64,000 bases of DNA from Saprospiraceae bacterium (lineage in GTDB: Bacteria > Bacteroidota > Bacteroidia > Chitinophagales > Saprospiraceae), in assembly GCA_028285545.1 (NCBI GenBank), contig JANQPA010000102.1, positions 1 to 64,000 of the forward strand, written 5' to 3'. Shown piece by piece: positions 35,779 to 44,930 of this stretch. How positions within the stretch are numbered: position 1 is the first letter of the stretch; each line of letters starts with the position of its first letter. The notes under the pieces were generated by a model, which searched no databases, had not been told where the DNA came from, and worked only from the letters and a program-made list of their open reading frames with translations. The position numbers and the translations under genes were made by a program.

Positions 35779-36969
35779 TTATAAAAAACATTTTTGTTCT
35801 CCTCGATAAGTTTTTACCGATTTAATAATCTTACCTTTTCTAATCAAATAAAGTTTATTAAATCGTTCACATAATTCTCCAGCCTTACTGTGGCGGAAAA
35901 AAATAGGATCTCCTAAATTTAGTTTTTCTGAACCAGTATAAAAAATGGGAGTCTGAACTTCTCCTGCCCCTTCATTAATATCCATTTTGGCACCTGGCAA
36001 TAAATGAATTTTTGGCAACCTGAATTTATCCATTCCACCTGAAGAAAGATAGCCTCCTCCATGGCAGGTGAATACCCCTGGTTTAGCTTGCCTGACAATT
36101 TGAACGGCAAAGAAGGCAGCAGGGTTAAGCTGGAAATCTTCGTAATAATCAAATAGATGGGGGCTGTAAAATCCTGAGCCCACAGCAACTTCAGTAATAT
36201 CTCGTTCTTTTTTTGTTTGCAATATGCTGCCGGTCCCACCCCCATTAACAAAAACTAAGGAATGTCCTTTATCTCTGATTTTTTGCACTGCCTCTGCCCT
36301 CCATTGATGTATCTTTGGCAAGGACCTTCTTTTTAGCAAGCGGATCAATGTACTTTTGACTTTTTGACTTTTTACTTGATCTCCAACCCCCGCAATTTGA
36401 GCCTCATAACCCATTAAACCTTCTAATTGTATATGTTTTGCCTGTTCTAAAGTATTTAAAAAAACTTCTAATTTTTCTATGTTAACCAGTGGGGAGCGCC
36501 ATACTCCAAAATGGAGAGGGCCAAAGTCAACTGAAAGGTCAATATCAACACAAACCTTAAATTTAAAGCCAAATGTTTGCCCCAACCGCTCAAGTTGTTG
36601 GATATGTTGGGCATCATCAATCATTAGTACAATGTTTTTTTCATTTGAATTTGCAGTTCCAATTTTGATAAGAAGAGCCTCATCAACGATTGGATATCCC
36701 ATTAGGATGTGATCCTCCGATTCTTCTGCCAACCACAAAGCTTCTTCACCATGATAGGTCATTAGGCCTGTATAATACTCCAGTTTGTTTTTGATATAAT
36801 CTAATAAATAACGACAACGAACAGATTTGCTGGCTATGCGAATCGGTAGTCCTTGTGCCTGCTCCTGCAAAAGTTGAATGTTTTGATCCAAAAGATCCAT
36901 ATCTACCAATGCCAAGGGATAGGATTGTTCAGCAATAATATTTTTATAATAGGTGTAATTTGGTTGCAT
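35779..36969 (-). CDS. Fold-type III PLP enzyme (amino-acid deaminase/aldolase-like)
   Basis: A 396-residue protein resembling D-threonine aldolase/D-serine dehydratase-like enzymes with an alanine-racemase N-terminal barrel. The PLP lysine lies in LPIRIASKSVRCR near residue 48. Further marks are GLMTYHGEEALWLAE, HFGVWRSPL, and the C-terminal metal-site-like VFTCHGGGYLSSGG. It leads an operon with the SDR and DDAH-like genes. The three together could process an amino acid or guanidino compound, but this is inference. Confidence 0.8.
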   Translation of the reverse strand: MQPNYTYYKNIIAEQSYPLALVDMDLLDQNIQLLQEQAQGLPIRIASKSVRCRYLLDYIKNKLEYYTGLMTYHGEEALWLAEESEDHILMGYPIVDEALLIKIGTANSNEKNIVLMIDDAQHIQQLERLGQTFGFKFKVCVDIDLSVDFGPLHFGVWRSPLVNIEKLEVFLNTLEQAKHIQLEGLMGYEAQIAGVGDQVKSQKVKSTLIRLLKRRSLPKIHQWRAEAVQKIRDKGHSLVFVNGGGTGSILQTKKERDITEVAVGSGFYSPHLFDYYEDFQLNPAAFFAVQIVRQAKPGVFTCHGGGYLSSGGMDKFRLPKIHLLPGAKMDINEGAGEVQTPIFYTGSEKLNLGDPIFFRHSKAGELCERFNKLYLIRKGKIIKSVKTYRGEQKCFL

Positions 36970-37036
36970 ATCTACAAGTCGATTCTTATGAAAAATGGAT
37001 CGTGCAAATTATCTTTTTTATTCTCCAAATAGAAAA

Positions 37037-37152
37037 GAGATAAATAGAGACAATGAGAGATAAATAGAGACAAATTGTCTAAATGATCTAATTAACTAAT
37101 TTAAAAAACAATTTATCTCTACCTATTATCCATCTATCTCCAATTATCCCTC
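37037..37152. repeat. Element E: inverted 10-bp arrays
   Basis: Left array 37037-37076 is four 10-bp units (GAGATAAATA, GAGACAATGA, GAGATAAATA, GAGACAAATT). The right arm 37109-37152 carries degenerate 10-bp units in the opposite orientation (ATTTATCTCT, CTATCTCC, ATTATCCC). The inner ends pair best (TAGAGACAAATTGT against TAGAGATAAATTGT). The word GAGACAAAT is shared with element D. It lies 26 bp past the stop of the minus-strand lactone oxidase gene. Confidence 0.6.
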
Positions 37153-37177
37153 CATATTCATTGGATGATTTGAGATA

Positions 37178-38458
37178 TTAATAAAATAAACTTTTCAAAT
37201 AAGGAGAGATAAATATTTCATCCGGATCCTGTTCTTCCCTACACTTTAGAAAGGTGGTATACTTAGGGTAACGCTCCTGGAGATCCTTGGTATTTAAGGT
37301 GTGCAACTTCCCCCAATGGGGGCGTCCATCGAACGACTTGAAAATATCTTCCAATGCTTTAAAATAAGCTTTATAAGGTTTTTTGTAATAAACATGGCAG
37401 GCAATATAGGCTGAATTGCGGCCATAGGCGGGACTTAAATAGATATCGTCTTGTTTTACAAATCGATTTTCAATGGGAAAATGTACGGGAAATTTATTTT
37501 TTGAAATGCACTTGACTATTTCCTTCATTACCTCTTCATAAGCTTCCATTGGTACATTATACTCCATCTCATTAAATTTTACCAGGCGAGGAGTAGCATA
37601 TACTTTATGACTTTGATATACTTTGCGGCTTCGACCAACCGCTTTGGCAGAAAAATCAGATACCCATTTATTTTTTTTAGGAAAATAATAGGCATACTCG
37701 CAGAGTAATTTGAAAGCCATATTTTCTAACACATATTCCTGGAAAAATGTAGATAACCCTACCTTGTCAGCCTTTCCGCTAGCCAAATTACTGGTTTTGG
37801 TCATAACATATTCTGTCATAGGAAACCAGTAAAATTCAAAATTGCGATTTTCCTGATTAATTTGTTGATAATGGTCTAAAACTTCGGATAACTTCCTTTT
37901 TTCATTAATCAATTCTAACTTATAAGCTGGTATACATTGCAAAGTAATTTCAGTTATTATTCCGAGGGCTCCGAGAGACAACTGAGCTGCCTTAAAAAGA
38001 TCCGGGTTTTCTTCTTTAGAACAATCTACTAATTCTCCTAGTCCGTTTACGAATCGAATGGCTTTTACCTGGGTACTTATGGTTCCAAATTGGATCCCTG
38101 TACCATGTGTGCCCGTACTTATGGTTCCAGCAATGGATTGGCGGTCAATATCGCCCATGTTTTCCATAGCAAGTCCCTGCTCAAAAAGTAAGGACCCTAA
38201 TAAATGGAGTTTTGTTCCTGCCTTTACCGTAGCTTGATCTTTTTCCTTGTCTACAGAAATTAAGCCCTGGTATTCATCCAGGCTGACAAGAATGTCTTCG
38301 GTTTTAGAAAGTGGTGTAAAGGAGTGTCCTGTTCCGATCATTCGGATTTTGCGATTTTCACGCTTGGCTTTTTGAACCAATTGTTGGATTGCCAATTCTG
38401 TTTCAGGGTAGGCAATACTTGAAGGTGTCCATTGAAGATTACCGGACCAGTTTTTCAT
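37178..38458 (-). CDS. FAD-linked aldonolactone oxidase (arabinono-/gulonolactone oxidase family)
   Basis: A 426-residue flavoprotein. The N-terminal FAD-binding domain has IGTGHSFTPL with flavinylation His45, ILVSLDEYQGL, and the loop IAGTISTGTHGTGI. The C-terminal substrate domain ends with HWGKLHTL (conserved in the arabinono-lactone oxidase domain) and a DPDEIFISPYL stretch. It oxidises a sugar lactone, with vitamin C-like or sugar-acid products; the exact sugar is not predictable. No signal peptide. The 221-residue unknown gene ends 2 bp upstream, so both are in one operon. Confidence 0.88.
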   Translation of the reverse strand: MKNWSGNLQWTPSSIAYPETELAIQQLVQKAKRENRKIRMIGTGHSFTPLSKTEDILVSLDEYQGLISVDKEKDQATVKAGTKLHLLGSLLFEQGLAMENMGDIDRQSIAGTISTGTHGTGIQFGTISTQVKAIRFVNGLGELVDCSKEENPDLFKAAQLSLGALGIITEITLQCIPAYKLELINEKRKLSEVLDHYQQINQENRNFEFYWFPMTEYVMTKTSNLASGKADKVGLSTFFQEYVLENMAFKLLCEYAYYFPKKNKWVSDFSAKAVGRSRKVYQSHKVYATPRLVKFNEMEYNVPMEAYEEVMKEIVKCISKNKFPVHFPIENRFVKQDDIYLSPAYGRNSAYIACHVYYKKPYKAYFKALEDIFKSFDGRPHWGKLHTLNTKDLQERYPKYTTFLKCREEQDPDEIFISPYLKSLFY

Positions 38459-38460
38459 TC

Positions 38461-39126
38461 CTAAACATAATCATTAGAATTATCAAAGAGGAGTATGTGA
38501 CTCATATCCAGTCCAAGGTCATAAAAAGGAAGCAAATCTTCTATAGCTTTCACCTTGTTTTTTTCGTAAATGAGTAAATACTTTTTATGTCCTTCGATGG
38601 TAAGAGTAGGTTCACTAAGCATTAAATCTACCAGTTGAGGAGTCAGGAAAAAAGGGATATAATCGTCTTCTAATCCAGTCAATAAAAATGATTTGTCGAA
38701 TTCCGGATACTCTAGACCAAGGTTGGTCTTGCGTGAAAAAAAGCGTGAAAAGAAGGAACCTTTCTTTTTGGGCTGAATTCTAAATTTGGGGAGTTTGAAC
38801 AGTTCTGATTCAAGAATGATGCAGGTAGAACTCGTTTTTTTATAATCGTTTTGAAAGGTATAGTCAAAGAGAAAAATTTCGGCTTTTAAGGCCTTGCTGT
38901 CACGTTGCATCACATTGCGAACCTTTTTATTCCCTTTTCCTTTGAAAAATTTAAATGATTTTAGTTCATAATCCATTTTGGCAAATGGAATCCTCTTTTT
39001 GAATTCAAAACCATTCTTATCAGCAAATTGCATCATCTCCGATAGCCGCTCATTACCCAAAAGTGAATCTTTAAGATCTTCAAAAAGTTCACCTATTATT
39101 CCACCAACAGATTTAGGATTTTCCAT
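38461..39126 (-). CDS. Conserved hypothetical protein upstream of the lactone oxidase
   Basis: A 221-residue soluble protein. It begins with a helical segment (VGGIIGELFEDLKDSLLGNE) and continues as a basic alpha/beta protein with the stretch FSRFFSRKTNLGLEYPEF followed by a FFLTPQLVDLML helix. This pattern (a variable domain ending in an IYEKNK strand) recurs in uncharacterised proteins, but I recognise no named family. Its stop lies 2 bp before the start of the lactone oxidase gene, which implies co-translation. Confidence 0.65.
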   Translation of the reverse strand: MENPKSVGGIIGELFEDLKDSLLGNERLSEMMQFADKNGFEFKKRIPFAKMDYELKSFKFFKGKGNKKVRNVMQRDSKALKAEIFLFDYTFQNDYKKTSSTCIILESELFKLPKFRIQPKKKGSFFSRFFSRKTNLGLEYPEFDKSFLLTGLEDDYIPFFLTPQLVDLMLSEPTLTIEGHKKYLLIYEKNKVKAIEDLLPFYDLGLDMSHILLFDNSNDYV

Positions 39127-39148
39127 TTATAAAAATTATTTAGCTTCC

Positions 39149-39169
39149 GAATGTGGCATTGCCGCATTC
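39149..39169. terminator. Short hairpin downstream of the nucleotidyltransferase gene
   Basis: GAATG-T-GGC-ATT-GCC-G-CATTC (39149-39169): two stacked stems with one mismatched or G-U pair. It lies 3' of the minus-strand gene ending at 39293 and could be its terminator, though 124 bp away. Confidence 0.35.
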
Positions 39170-39292
39170 ATAAGCCTTCTTATACTTACTTCCCTAAGTT
39201 ACAATAGTCTAGACAAGCTTGAAAATTATTTCGACTATTAATTTTCTTTTTGAGAACTATAAGGGCAAGATCTATATGAATATTGGGATGAT

Positions 39293-39883
39293 CTACTCGA
39301 TCCAGGGATGTTGGTCATAACAAAATTGAAGTTTTTCCTGCAGCCACTGCCTTGAATTTTCCGATAATAGTGGATAGATCTTTTCAAAATCAAATTGATC
39401 TTTGGACCTTACATTTTTGGATTTATATAGGAGTTGAATTTCAGGCCTTAAGATTTTCAGGCTCTCTTTTTGCCAAATAATATGGTGAATAGGCATTCTA
39501 ATCCTGTCATCCCTCTTATAAACCCAGTAATCATCAAGAATGTCATATAACATAATCTGTAGACACCAACTTTGATAAGTTTCGGATAAAACCCAGATGT
39601 CCTGGATGGGCTTAGAGTAATATTTCTTTTTCGAAAAGGGAAACAGCATACCCGGTTTTTCAGCAACATAAATCCGATTAATTTCTAAATATTGATTGAG
39701 TTCATGTTGTTTTTCCCTGTTTATTAAAATATCTATATCACCATGTGATCTGTAAGGGGTACCATAAAAATATTCCAGTGCATAACCACCAGCCAATATC
39801 CATTGCAAACCTGCTAAACTCTTTTGAAGATTTGCAATTGAAAGAGGAGACCAATCACCAAATTCTGGAAGATCCTCTGTCAT
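39293..39883 (-). CDS. Nucleotidyltransferase-fold protein (aminoglycoside adenylyltransferase-like)
   Basis: A 196-residue protein with the minimal nucleotidyltransferase core: QWILAGGYALEYFYGTPYRS followed by HGDIDILI (Asp49, Asp51), the metal-binding pair, and a later RMPIHHIIWQKE segment that resembles ANT(2'')-like proteins. Such proteins include adenylyltransferases of drugs or antitoxin-like enzymes; no resistance phenotype should be inferred. It starts 11 bp after the quinone reductase gene and is the last gene of that operon. Confidence 0.75.
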   Translation of the reverse strand: MTEDLPEFGDWSPLSIANLQKSLAGLQWILAGGYALEYFYGTPYRSHGDIDILINREKQHELNQYLEINRIYVAEKPGMLFPFSKKKYYSKPIQDIWVLSETYQSWCLQIMLYDILDDYWVYKRDDRIRMPIHHIIWQKESLKILRPEIQLLYKSKNVRSKDQFDFEKIYPLLSENSRQWLQEKLQFCYDQHPWIE

Positions 39884-39894
39884 TTTATTAAGGT

Positions 39895-40872
39895 TTAAGG
39901 AATTAAAACAGTAGCACCCTTAGTTTGTCGATTTTCCAATAATTGATGAACATGGGCTGCTTCCTCGAGCTTAAAACGCTGATGAATGGTTGTTTTTATT
40001 ACACCGGTCCTAATGGCCTCAAATAAAACTGCCGCACTCTGATCCAATTCCTCCCTGGTCGCAATGTAATTAAAAAGGGTGGGGCGAGTAGCAAATAATG
40101 ATCCATGCTGAGCAAGGTGGCCAAGATCAAAATTTTTGATCAAGCCGGAAGACTGCCCAAAACAAACCCACATACCCAAACGCTTAAGACATTGCAAGGA
40201 CTCAGGGTAGGTGTTTTGCCCCACTGAATCATAAACAACATCAACTCCCTTTCCATGTGTTATCTCTTTAACACGTTCTACAAAGTTTTCAGTTTTGTAA
40301 TTGATAACATGGTGATAGCCATTGGATTTTGCAATGGCTGCTTTTTCCTCGGTACTTACCGTTCCAATTACAGTGGCTCCAAGGTGAGAAGCCCATTGTC
40401 CGGCAAGTGTTCCCACTCCTCCTGCAGCTGCATGAATTAAAATGGTATGTCCTTTTAGTACCTCAAAGGTTCTGAATAAAAGATAATGAGCAGTCAAGCC
40501 CTTAAGAATAATGGAAGCAGCTGTTTCATGACTGATATCCTCTGGTAGTTTCACCAGTTGTGAGGCATTGATAAGCCTTTGTTCACTATATCCACCATGA
40601 GGCACAGTATAACAAACCCGATCACCCGCTTTAAATTGACTTACATTTTCACCTACTTCCAGTACTTCTCCACTACCTTCCGCACCCACAATGATAGGGA
40701 ATTCCCCTTTCCAGGGATAAAGGCCGGAACGAAAATAAGTATCGATGAAATTTACCCCAATTGCATGATGTTTAAGCAAAACTTGATCTGGTCCGGGAGC
40801 ATTGAGTTTAATTTCCTCAAAAGAAAAGGCTTCAGGTCCACCGTTTTGATGGACCAACATCGCTTTAGGCAT
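39895..40872 (-). CDS. NADPH:quinone reductase-like oxidoreductase (zeta-crystallin type)
   Basis: A 325-residue medium-chain dehydrogenase without the catalytic zinc ligands of alcohol dehydrogenases. GroES-like domain 1-120 (HHAIGVNFIDTYFRSGLYP, GAEGSGEVLEVGE), Rossmann domain with TILIHAAAGGVGTLAGQWAS and DVVYDSVGQNTYPESL. It probably reduces quinones or enones with NADPH. It is 5 bp after the AhpD-like gene and 11 bp before the nucleotidyltransferase gene, all minus strand. Confidence 0.9.
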   Translation of the reverse strand: MPKAMLVHQNGGPEAFSFEEIKLNAPGPDQVLLKHHAIGVNFIDTYFRSGLYPWKGEFPIIVGAEGSGEVLEVGENVSQFKAGDRVCYTVPHGGYSEQRLINASQLVKLPEDISHETAASIILKGLTAHYLLFRTFEVLKGHTILIHAAAGGVGTLAGQWASHLGATVIGTVSTEEKAAIAKSNGYHHVINYKTENFVERVKEITHGKGVDVVYDSVGQNTYPESLQCLKRLGMWVCFGQSSGLIKNFDLGHLAQHGSLFATRPTLFNYIATREELDQSAAVLFEAIRTGVIKTTIHQRFKLEEAAHVHQLLENRQTKGATVLIP

Positions 40873-40877
40873 AGTTG

Positions 40878-41273
40878 TTATTTTTTAAAATTATCATCCA
40901 CTTCTATCTTCATTGCCGTTGCTAAAGCATTAGTTTGGTGAGCCATAGAAATTACGGCTAATAGCTCCCCATATTGCGCTTTAGTCATTCCCTTAGCAAA
41001 GGCGTTTGAAGTGTGTGAGTGAATACAATAATCACAATTATTGGTTACAGAAACCGCAATATAAATCATTTCTTTGGTTAAGGCATCCAAGGCCCCAGGA
41101 GCCATCACCGTTTTTAGGTTTGACCACAAGCTATCCATGCTATCTGGGTGATTAGCCATGGCTTTCCAGAAATTATTTACGGTATCCGTTTGTCGAATGG
41201 ATTTGATGTCATCCAATACCTTTTGAGCTTTAGGAGAAGACTCTTCATACTCTAATAGTTTTATAGTAGACAT
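40878..41273 (-). CDS. Carboxymuconolactone decarboxylase/AhpD-like protein
   Basis: A 131-residue all-helical protein of the CMD/AhpD family. The redox motif C-x2-C-x3-H is clear (Cys80, Cys83, His87 in CDYCIHSHT), so it is likely a thiol peroxidase or thiol-redox protein and not a decarboxylase. It heads an operon with the quinone reductase gene (5-bp gap), a pairing that suggests oxidative or electrophile stress. Confidence 0.88.
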   Translation of the reverse strand: MSTIKLLEYEESSPKAQKVLDDIKSIRQTDTVNNFWKAMANHPDSMDSLWSNLKTVMAPGALDALTKEMIYIAVSVTNNCDYCIHSHTSNAFAKGMTKAQYGELLAVISMAHQTNALATAMKIEVDDNFKK

Positions 41274-41551
41274 AAATTCTAGTTTTTAATTTCAATAAAA
41301 ACAGGCCGTGCTGTCCGTCATTTTGTATGGATTGGCCTTTAATGTTTAAAAAAGATTGGAAATGATCACTAAAATAAACATGATCACCAAAAGCTCTGGC
41401 AACTCTTAAAAGCATGTTTTCACCATGATCTGCCAATATTAACTGAACAGGTGATTTGTTTGCACTCTTGCCAGCACCCTACCACACTTGAATATGTAAA
41501 GCATTTTTTTGATCTTAGGCAGTCGAAGAATAATTATTTGAAATCACCTGC

Positions 41552-42697
41552 ATGATACCACTAAACTGGCTTTCTATTTCATTCATCATTGCTGCTGGGC
41601 ATGGAATATTTCTATTAATTGTTCTTTGGGATAAAAATAAGCGTCAGCTACCTGCTAATCGATATTTGCTCATTTTACTGGGTAGTGTGGTGGCCTCTTT
41701 GTTGCTTCGTTTGACCTACAGTGAAAACAACAGTATCTTTTTGCGGTTCCCCCATTTAACCATTGCCGGAGATTTTGCCATTTTTGTCATTGGCCCTGTT
41801 CTGTATTTTTATACTCGAAGTTTATTAGATAAAGATTTCAAGTGGGAGAAAAGATTCTGGAAGCACTTTATCCCATTAGGGCTTTTCCTTCTATCTTACT
41901 TTTATCTAATGACGATTAGCAAGCAGGACTTAATCAGGGCTCATGTTACAGGTACAATATACCCTTATTATATTGGACTCATGAGTGTGGGCATTGTTCA
42001 GATTAGTGTATATGCTATGGCCGGAATGAATCTAACTATGGAATATCAGCGGCAATTTTGGGATGAATATGCCGAAAAACATAGAATTTGGTATTTGCAG
42101 TTGGTTTTGGCAGCTTTATTTGGGGTAGTACTTTGTTGGATTCCTGCTCATTTTTATTCCTTTTGGGGGCAAATCAACTTAATAATAGCTAATTTTTTCT
42201 ATCAGGTATCATTTCTTCTGATGAGCCTTTTGGTTTTTATTATTGGGTTTTATGCCATCAAAGTCCCTGAAATATTTAGCCTGCCCCTGCAAAAAACATC
42301 TGATAAATATCGCCATTCGAAATTAAATAAATCCACTGCTTTAGCCATAAAACAAAGATTATTTGTTCTTTTAGAAAAAGATAAAGCCCACCTTGATTCT
42401 TCTCTTTCTTTGCAAATGTTGGCACAAAAATTATCCGTTAATCATGTACATCTTAGCCAGGTGATTAACGAGTACTGTGGAAAAAACTTTTATGACCTGA
42501 TCAATGAATTTAGAGTGAATACTTTTATAGAAAAAGCACAAAGTGGAGAATATTCTAATTACACCTTGCTGGCCATTGCTTTGGAATCCGGATTTAAATC
42601 CAAAACCAGTTTCAACAAAGCTTTTAAAAAAGTCATAGGTACTACCCCTAGTCAATTCTTAAAAGCGGATCAATCAAGGAGCAGTATTACCACTTAA
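41552..42697 (+). CDS. Membrane-bound AraC family regulator
   Basis: A 381-residue protein with about seven N-terminal membrane segments (residues 5-235) and a C-terminal AraC domain (about 270-372; LSLQMLAQKLSVNHVHLSQV, and FKSKTSFNKAFKKVIGTTPS). Same layout as the protein at 23667-24710. It is divergent from the AhpD/quinone reductase operon with a 278-bp gap, so that operon is a plausible target. The downstream secreted gene at 42791 is a second candidate (93-bp gap). Confidence 0.9.
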   Translation: MIPLNWLSISFIIAAGHGIFLLIVLWDKNKRQLPANRYLLILLGSVVASLLLRLTYSENNSIFLRFPHLTIAGDFAIFVIGPVLYFYTRSLLDKDFKWEKRFWKHFIPLGLFLLSYFYLMTISKQDLIRAHVTGTIYPYYIGLMSVGIVQISVYAMAGMNLTMEYQRQFWDEYAEKHRIWYLQLVLAALFGVVLCWIPAHFYSFWGQINLIIANFFYQVSFLLMSLLVFIIGFYAIKVPEIFSLPLQKTSDKYRHSKLNKSTALAIKQRLFVLLEKDKAHLDSSLSLQMLAQKLSVNHVHLSQVINEYCGKNFYDLINEFRVNTFIEKAQSGEYSNYTLLAIALESGFKSKTSFNKAFKKVIGTTPSQFLKADQSRSSITT

Positions 42698-42790
42698 TAA
42701 GTACGGATTAATTAAACCATACCCTATTTTTTCCAAGGTATACCTCAAGATGTTCGAAAATTCCATTTTTTTATTCAGGAAAAAAAATGA

Positions 42791-43687
42791 ATGAATAAAT
42801 GGGATATGATTAAAATATATCTTCAATTAGGGTTGATCGGCCTATATTTTGGGGTTTCATTGTCTGCAAGTGCACAACAACTTATTCTCCGTGGAAAGGT
42901 ACTAATGGAAAATGAAGATACTGGTGTGCCCTATGTAACTATTGGAATCCTAAACTCGAACATCGGAGTATACTCTCAAGAGAATGGAGAATTTCAAATA
43001 GAATTTCCATTGCAATATTTAAAGGACACCATACAATTCTCCTGTATAGGGTATCAGTCCTTAAAAATGGCCCTCAATAAACTGAGTCAAAAGGAGACGA
43101 ACACCATCAGACTTAGTACAAAAACCGTAGAAATTGAAGAAGTGATTGTCACTCCAAAAAAGAAATTTCAAGTGATTGGTCTTGAGAAAGGAAATAGCGG
43201 AATGATCCTCTTTAATGAATCCCTTTATAGCGGGGAAGCAGTAGCTATCAAACTTCAATCATCCAGGGTTCCTTTCCAAATTAATAAAGGAGCTCTTCGA
43301 TTTTATGATAATCAGCTGGAACCCTTTATCGCTCGAATTCGAATCATGAGTGTAGATTCAGTCACGGGCTTGCCCAAAGATGATCTGATAAATCAAAATG
43401 TCTATCAAAAAACTACCCGTAAGAAAGGATGGCTGGAATTTAATCTGGAAGAATATGAGGTATGGCTTTGGGAAGACAATTTTTTTATCTGTTTTGAATG
43501 GATTCTCACACCTGAATATAGAAAGAAAAACATGGAATCCGCCCGTAAAAAGACCAGTAATATTCTTCAGCCATCATTCCAATTTGAGCCATCAACTTCT
43601 CAAGATTTATACCTGCGAATGTTTAATAACCAAGAATGGAGTCGTCGAAGTGGAGAATTAGTTGCCAGAGTCTGGTTAGAATATTAA
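42791..43687 (+). CDS. Secreted protein with carboxypeptidase-regulatory-like domain
   Basis: A 298-residue protein. Signal peptide about 8-28 (SASAQQ). Residues 30-115 are a CarboxypepD_reg-like beta-sandwich (GKVLMENEDTGVPYVTIGIL, IQFSCIGYQSLKM), the domain that precedes TonB-dependent receptors and other Bacteroidota envelope proteins. Residues about 120-298 form an unassigned beta-rich region; there is no barrel, so this is a periplasmic or surface protein and not a receptor. No T9SS sorting domain is seen. Function unknown. Confidence 0.75.
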   Translation: MNKWDMIKIYLQLGLIGLYFGVSLSASAQQLILRGKVLMENEDTGVPYVTIGILNSNIGVYSQENGEFQIEFPLQYLKDTIQFSCIGYQSLKMALNKLSQKETNTIRLSTKTVEIEEVIVTPKKKFQVIGLEKGNSGMILFNESLYSGEAVAIKLQSSRVPFQINKGALRFYDNQLEPFIARIRIMSVDSVTGLPKDDLINQNVYQKTTRKKGWLEFNLEEYEVWLWEDNFFICFEWILTPEYRKKNMESARKKTSNILQPSFQFEPSTSQDLYLRMFNNQEWSRRSGELVARVWLEY

Positions 43688-43810
43688 TAAAGGTTGGAGA
43701 TGAGTACGTTTTAATAACTCAGCACCTTTGTATGGCAAAAAAAATTGCCTGAAAGAACAAATTCAGAGTTTTTTGTGGAAAGAAATTTTCCGAAAAAAAC
43801 ATAGTGAATT

Positions 43811-44830
43811 ATGAATAAGATCTATTTACTTTTTTTAGTCTTTACTATTCCGAGCTTGACCCCTTCTTTTTCTCAAAAAATGAAGGATTGGTATTATAAT
43901 ATCGATAAGCAAGGCATGTTCCTGGAGGGTTATGATGTGGTGGCCTATCATACCGAAAATAAGGCTCAACTGGGTACAGAAAAACATCAGGTTAATTTAG
44001 GAGGAGTCACCTATCAATTTTCAAACGGTGAAAACAAATCCCTATTTAAGAAAAGTCCTGAAAAATATATGCCTGCCTTTGGCGGCTGGTGTACCTTTCT
44101 AATGGGAATCGACAAAAATGTATTTCCTCCTACCCGTTCTAAACCTGATCCCGAAAATTTTATGATTATTGATGGTAAGCTATATCTGTTTGGAAAATCA
44201 CCACAGCAAAATTTCAAAGAAGTGTTTCAACAAAGAGATAAAAAGACCATCCTTAAACGAGCCAAAGAGTTTTGGGAAAGCAGAGAAAAACTAGCTTTGA
44301 AAACCCAAGAATTACCAGAAGGCCTGAATCCTCACGCCAGAATGGAACTGCTGGAGTGGATGCCTTTTATGGGTGATTGGGAAAGTGAGTTGACCTGGTG
44401 GGCAGATACCTCCGGCCAAAACAAACTTAATTATACAGGTAATTGGTATTTCCGTTTTGGATATTACGGTTATTGTATTCAGGATGATTATGTGGGCTCC
44501 GCACCAAATAATATCTCAGGAACCCCATTCGGCCCGGCAATCAGAGGGTACGATCCTGCTAATGATAAATGGCACATGACCTATATTCCAGTTAACCAAC
44601 CTCGGGATAAAACCTGGTTGATGAGAGGAAAGTTTATTGCCAATGGAATCATTGAAGGCACCATGGAATTGGATGATCCCAGTGGAAACAAAGTTTTGCA
44701 GAAAGTAAGACTGGAATCAAAATCGAAAGACGAATTCATTTGGAGTGCTGACTGGTCTTATGATCAAGGAAAGACCTGGATAAAAAATATAGGGTATTCT
44801 GTTAATCGAAGGGTGAAGGATAAGACATAA
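43811..44830 (+). CDS. Exported YHS-domain protein with DUF1579-like C-terminus
   Basis: A 339-residue protein. Signal peptide 1-21. Residues about 35-130 are a YHS-like domain as found alone in small periplasmic proteins (LEGYDVVAYHTENKAQLG, YMPAFGGWCTFLMG). Residues about 185-335 form a beta-barrel-like region with the DUF1579-type pattern MPFMGDWESELTWW and GTPFGPAIRGYDPANDKW, ending SADWSYDQGKTW. The fusion of the two is worth noting. YHS domains are suspected metal binders. Function unknown. Confidence 0.75.
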   Translation: MNKIYLLFLVFTIPSLTPSFSQKMKDWYYNIDKQGMFLEGYDVVAYHTENKAQLGTEKHQVNLGGVTYQFSNGENKSLFKKSPEKYMPAFGGWCTFLMGIDKNVFPPTRSKPDPENFMIIDGKLYLFGKSPQQNFKEVFQQRDKKTILKRAKEFWESREKLALKTQELPEGLNPHARMELLEWMPFMGDWESELTWWADTSGQNKLNYTGNWYFRFGYYGYCIQDDYVGSAPNNISGTPFGPAIRGYDPANDKWHMTYIPVNQPRDKTWLMRGKFIANGIIEGTMELDDPSGNKVLQKVRLESKSKDEFIWSADWSYDQGKTWIKNIGYSVNRRVKDKT

Positions 44831-44842
44831 GTATTTGGTTGG

Positions 44843-44930
44843 CGGTTACAAACCCTCACCAACACGGTTATAAAACACTGCCATGCAGATTACAGAACAC
44901 CACCAACGTGGGTACAAAAAACTGCCAATA
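44843..44930 (+). repeat. Four degenerate 22-bp tandem units
   Basis: Units begin near 44843, 44865, 44887 and 44909, each 22 bp (two helical turns), with the loose pattern GGTTACAAAACACTGCCAAC. The array starts 12 bp after the stop of the YHS gene. The third-to-fourth unit junction resembles 52551-52571. A long open frame runs through it into the next gene but is judged non-coding. Confidence 0.55.

Noticed and set aside
41245-41500. Minus-strand open frame between the AhpD-like and AraC genes, protein-like in part (ADHGENMLLRVARAFGDHVY)
   Set aside because: No family recognised, it overlaps the start of the AhpD-like gene in another frame, has an in-frame stop just upstream and no ATG until late. 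It may be a gene remnant but the support is too weak.
41444-41500. GAGKS in the translated intergenic frame as a Walker A motif
   Set aside because: Only five residues, no following ATPase pattern; chance.
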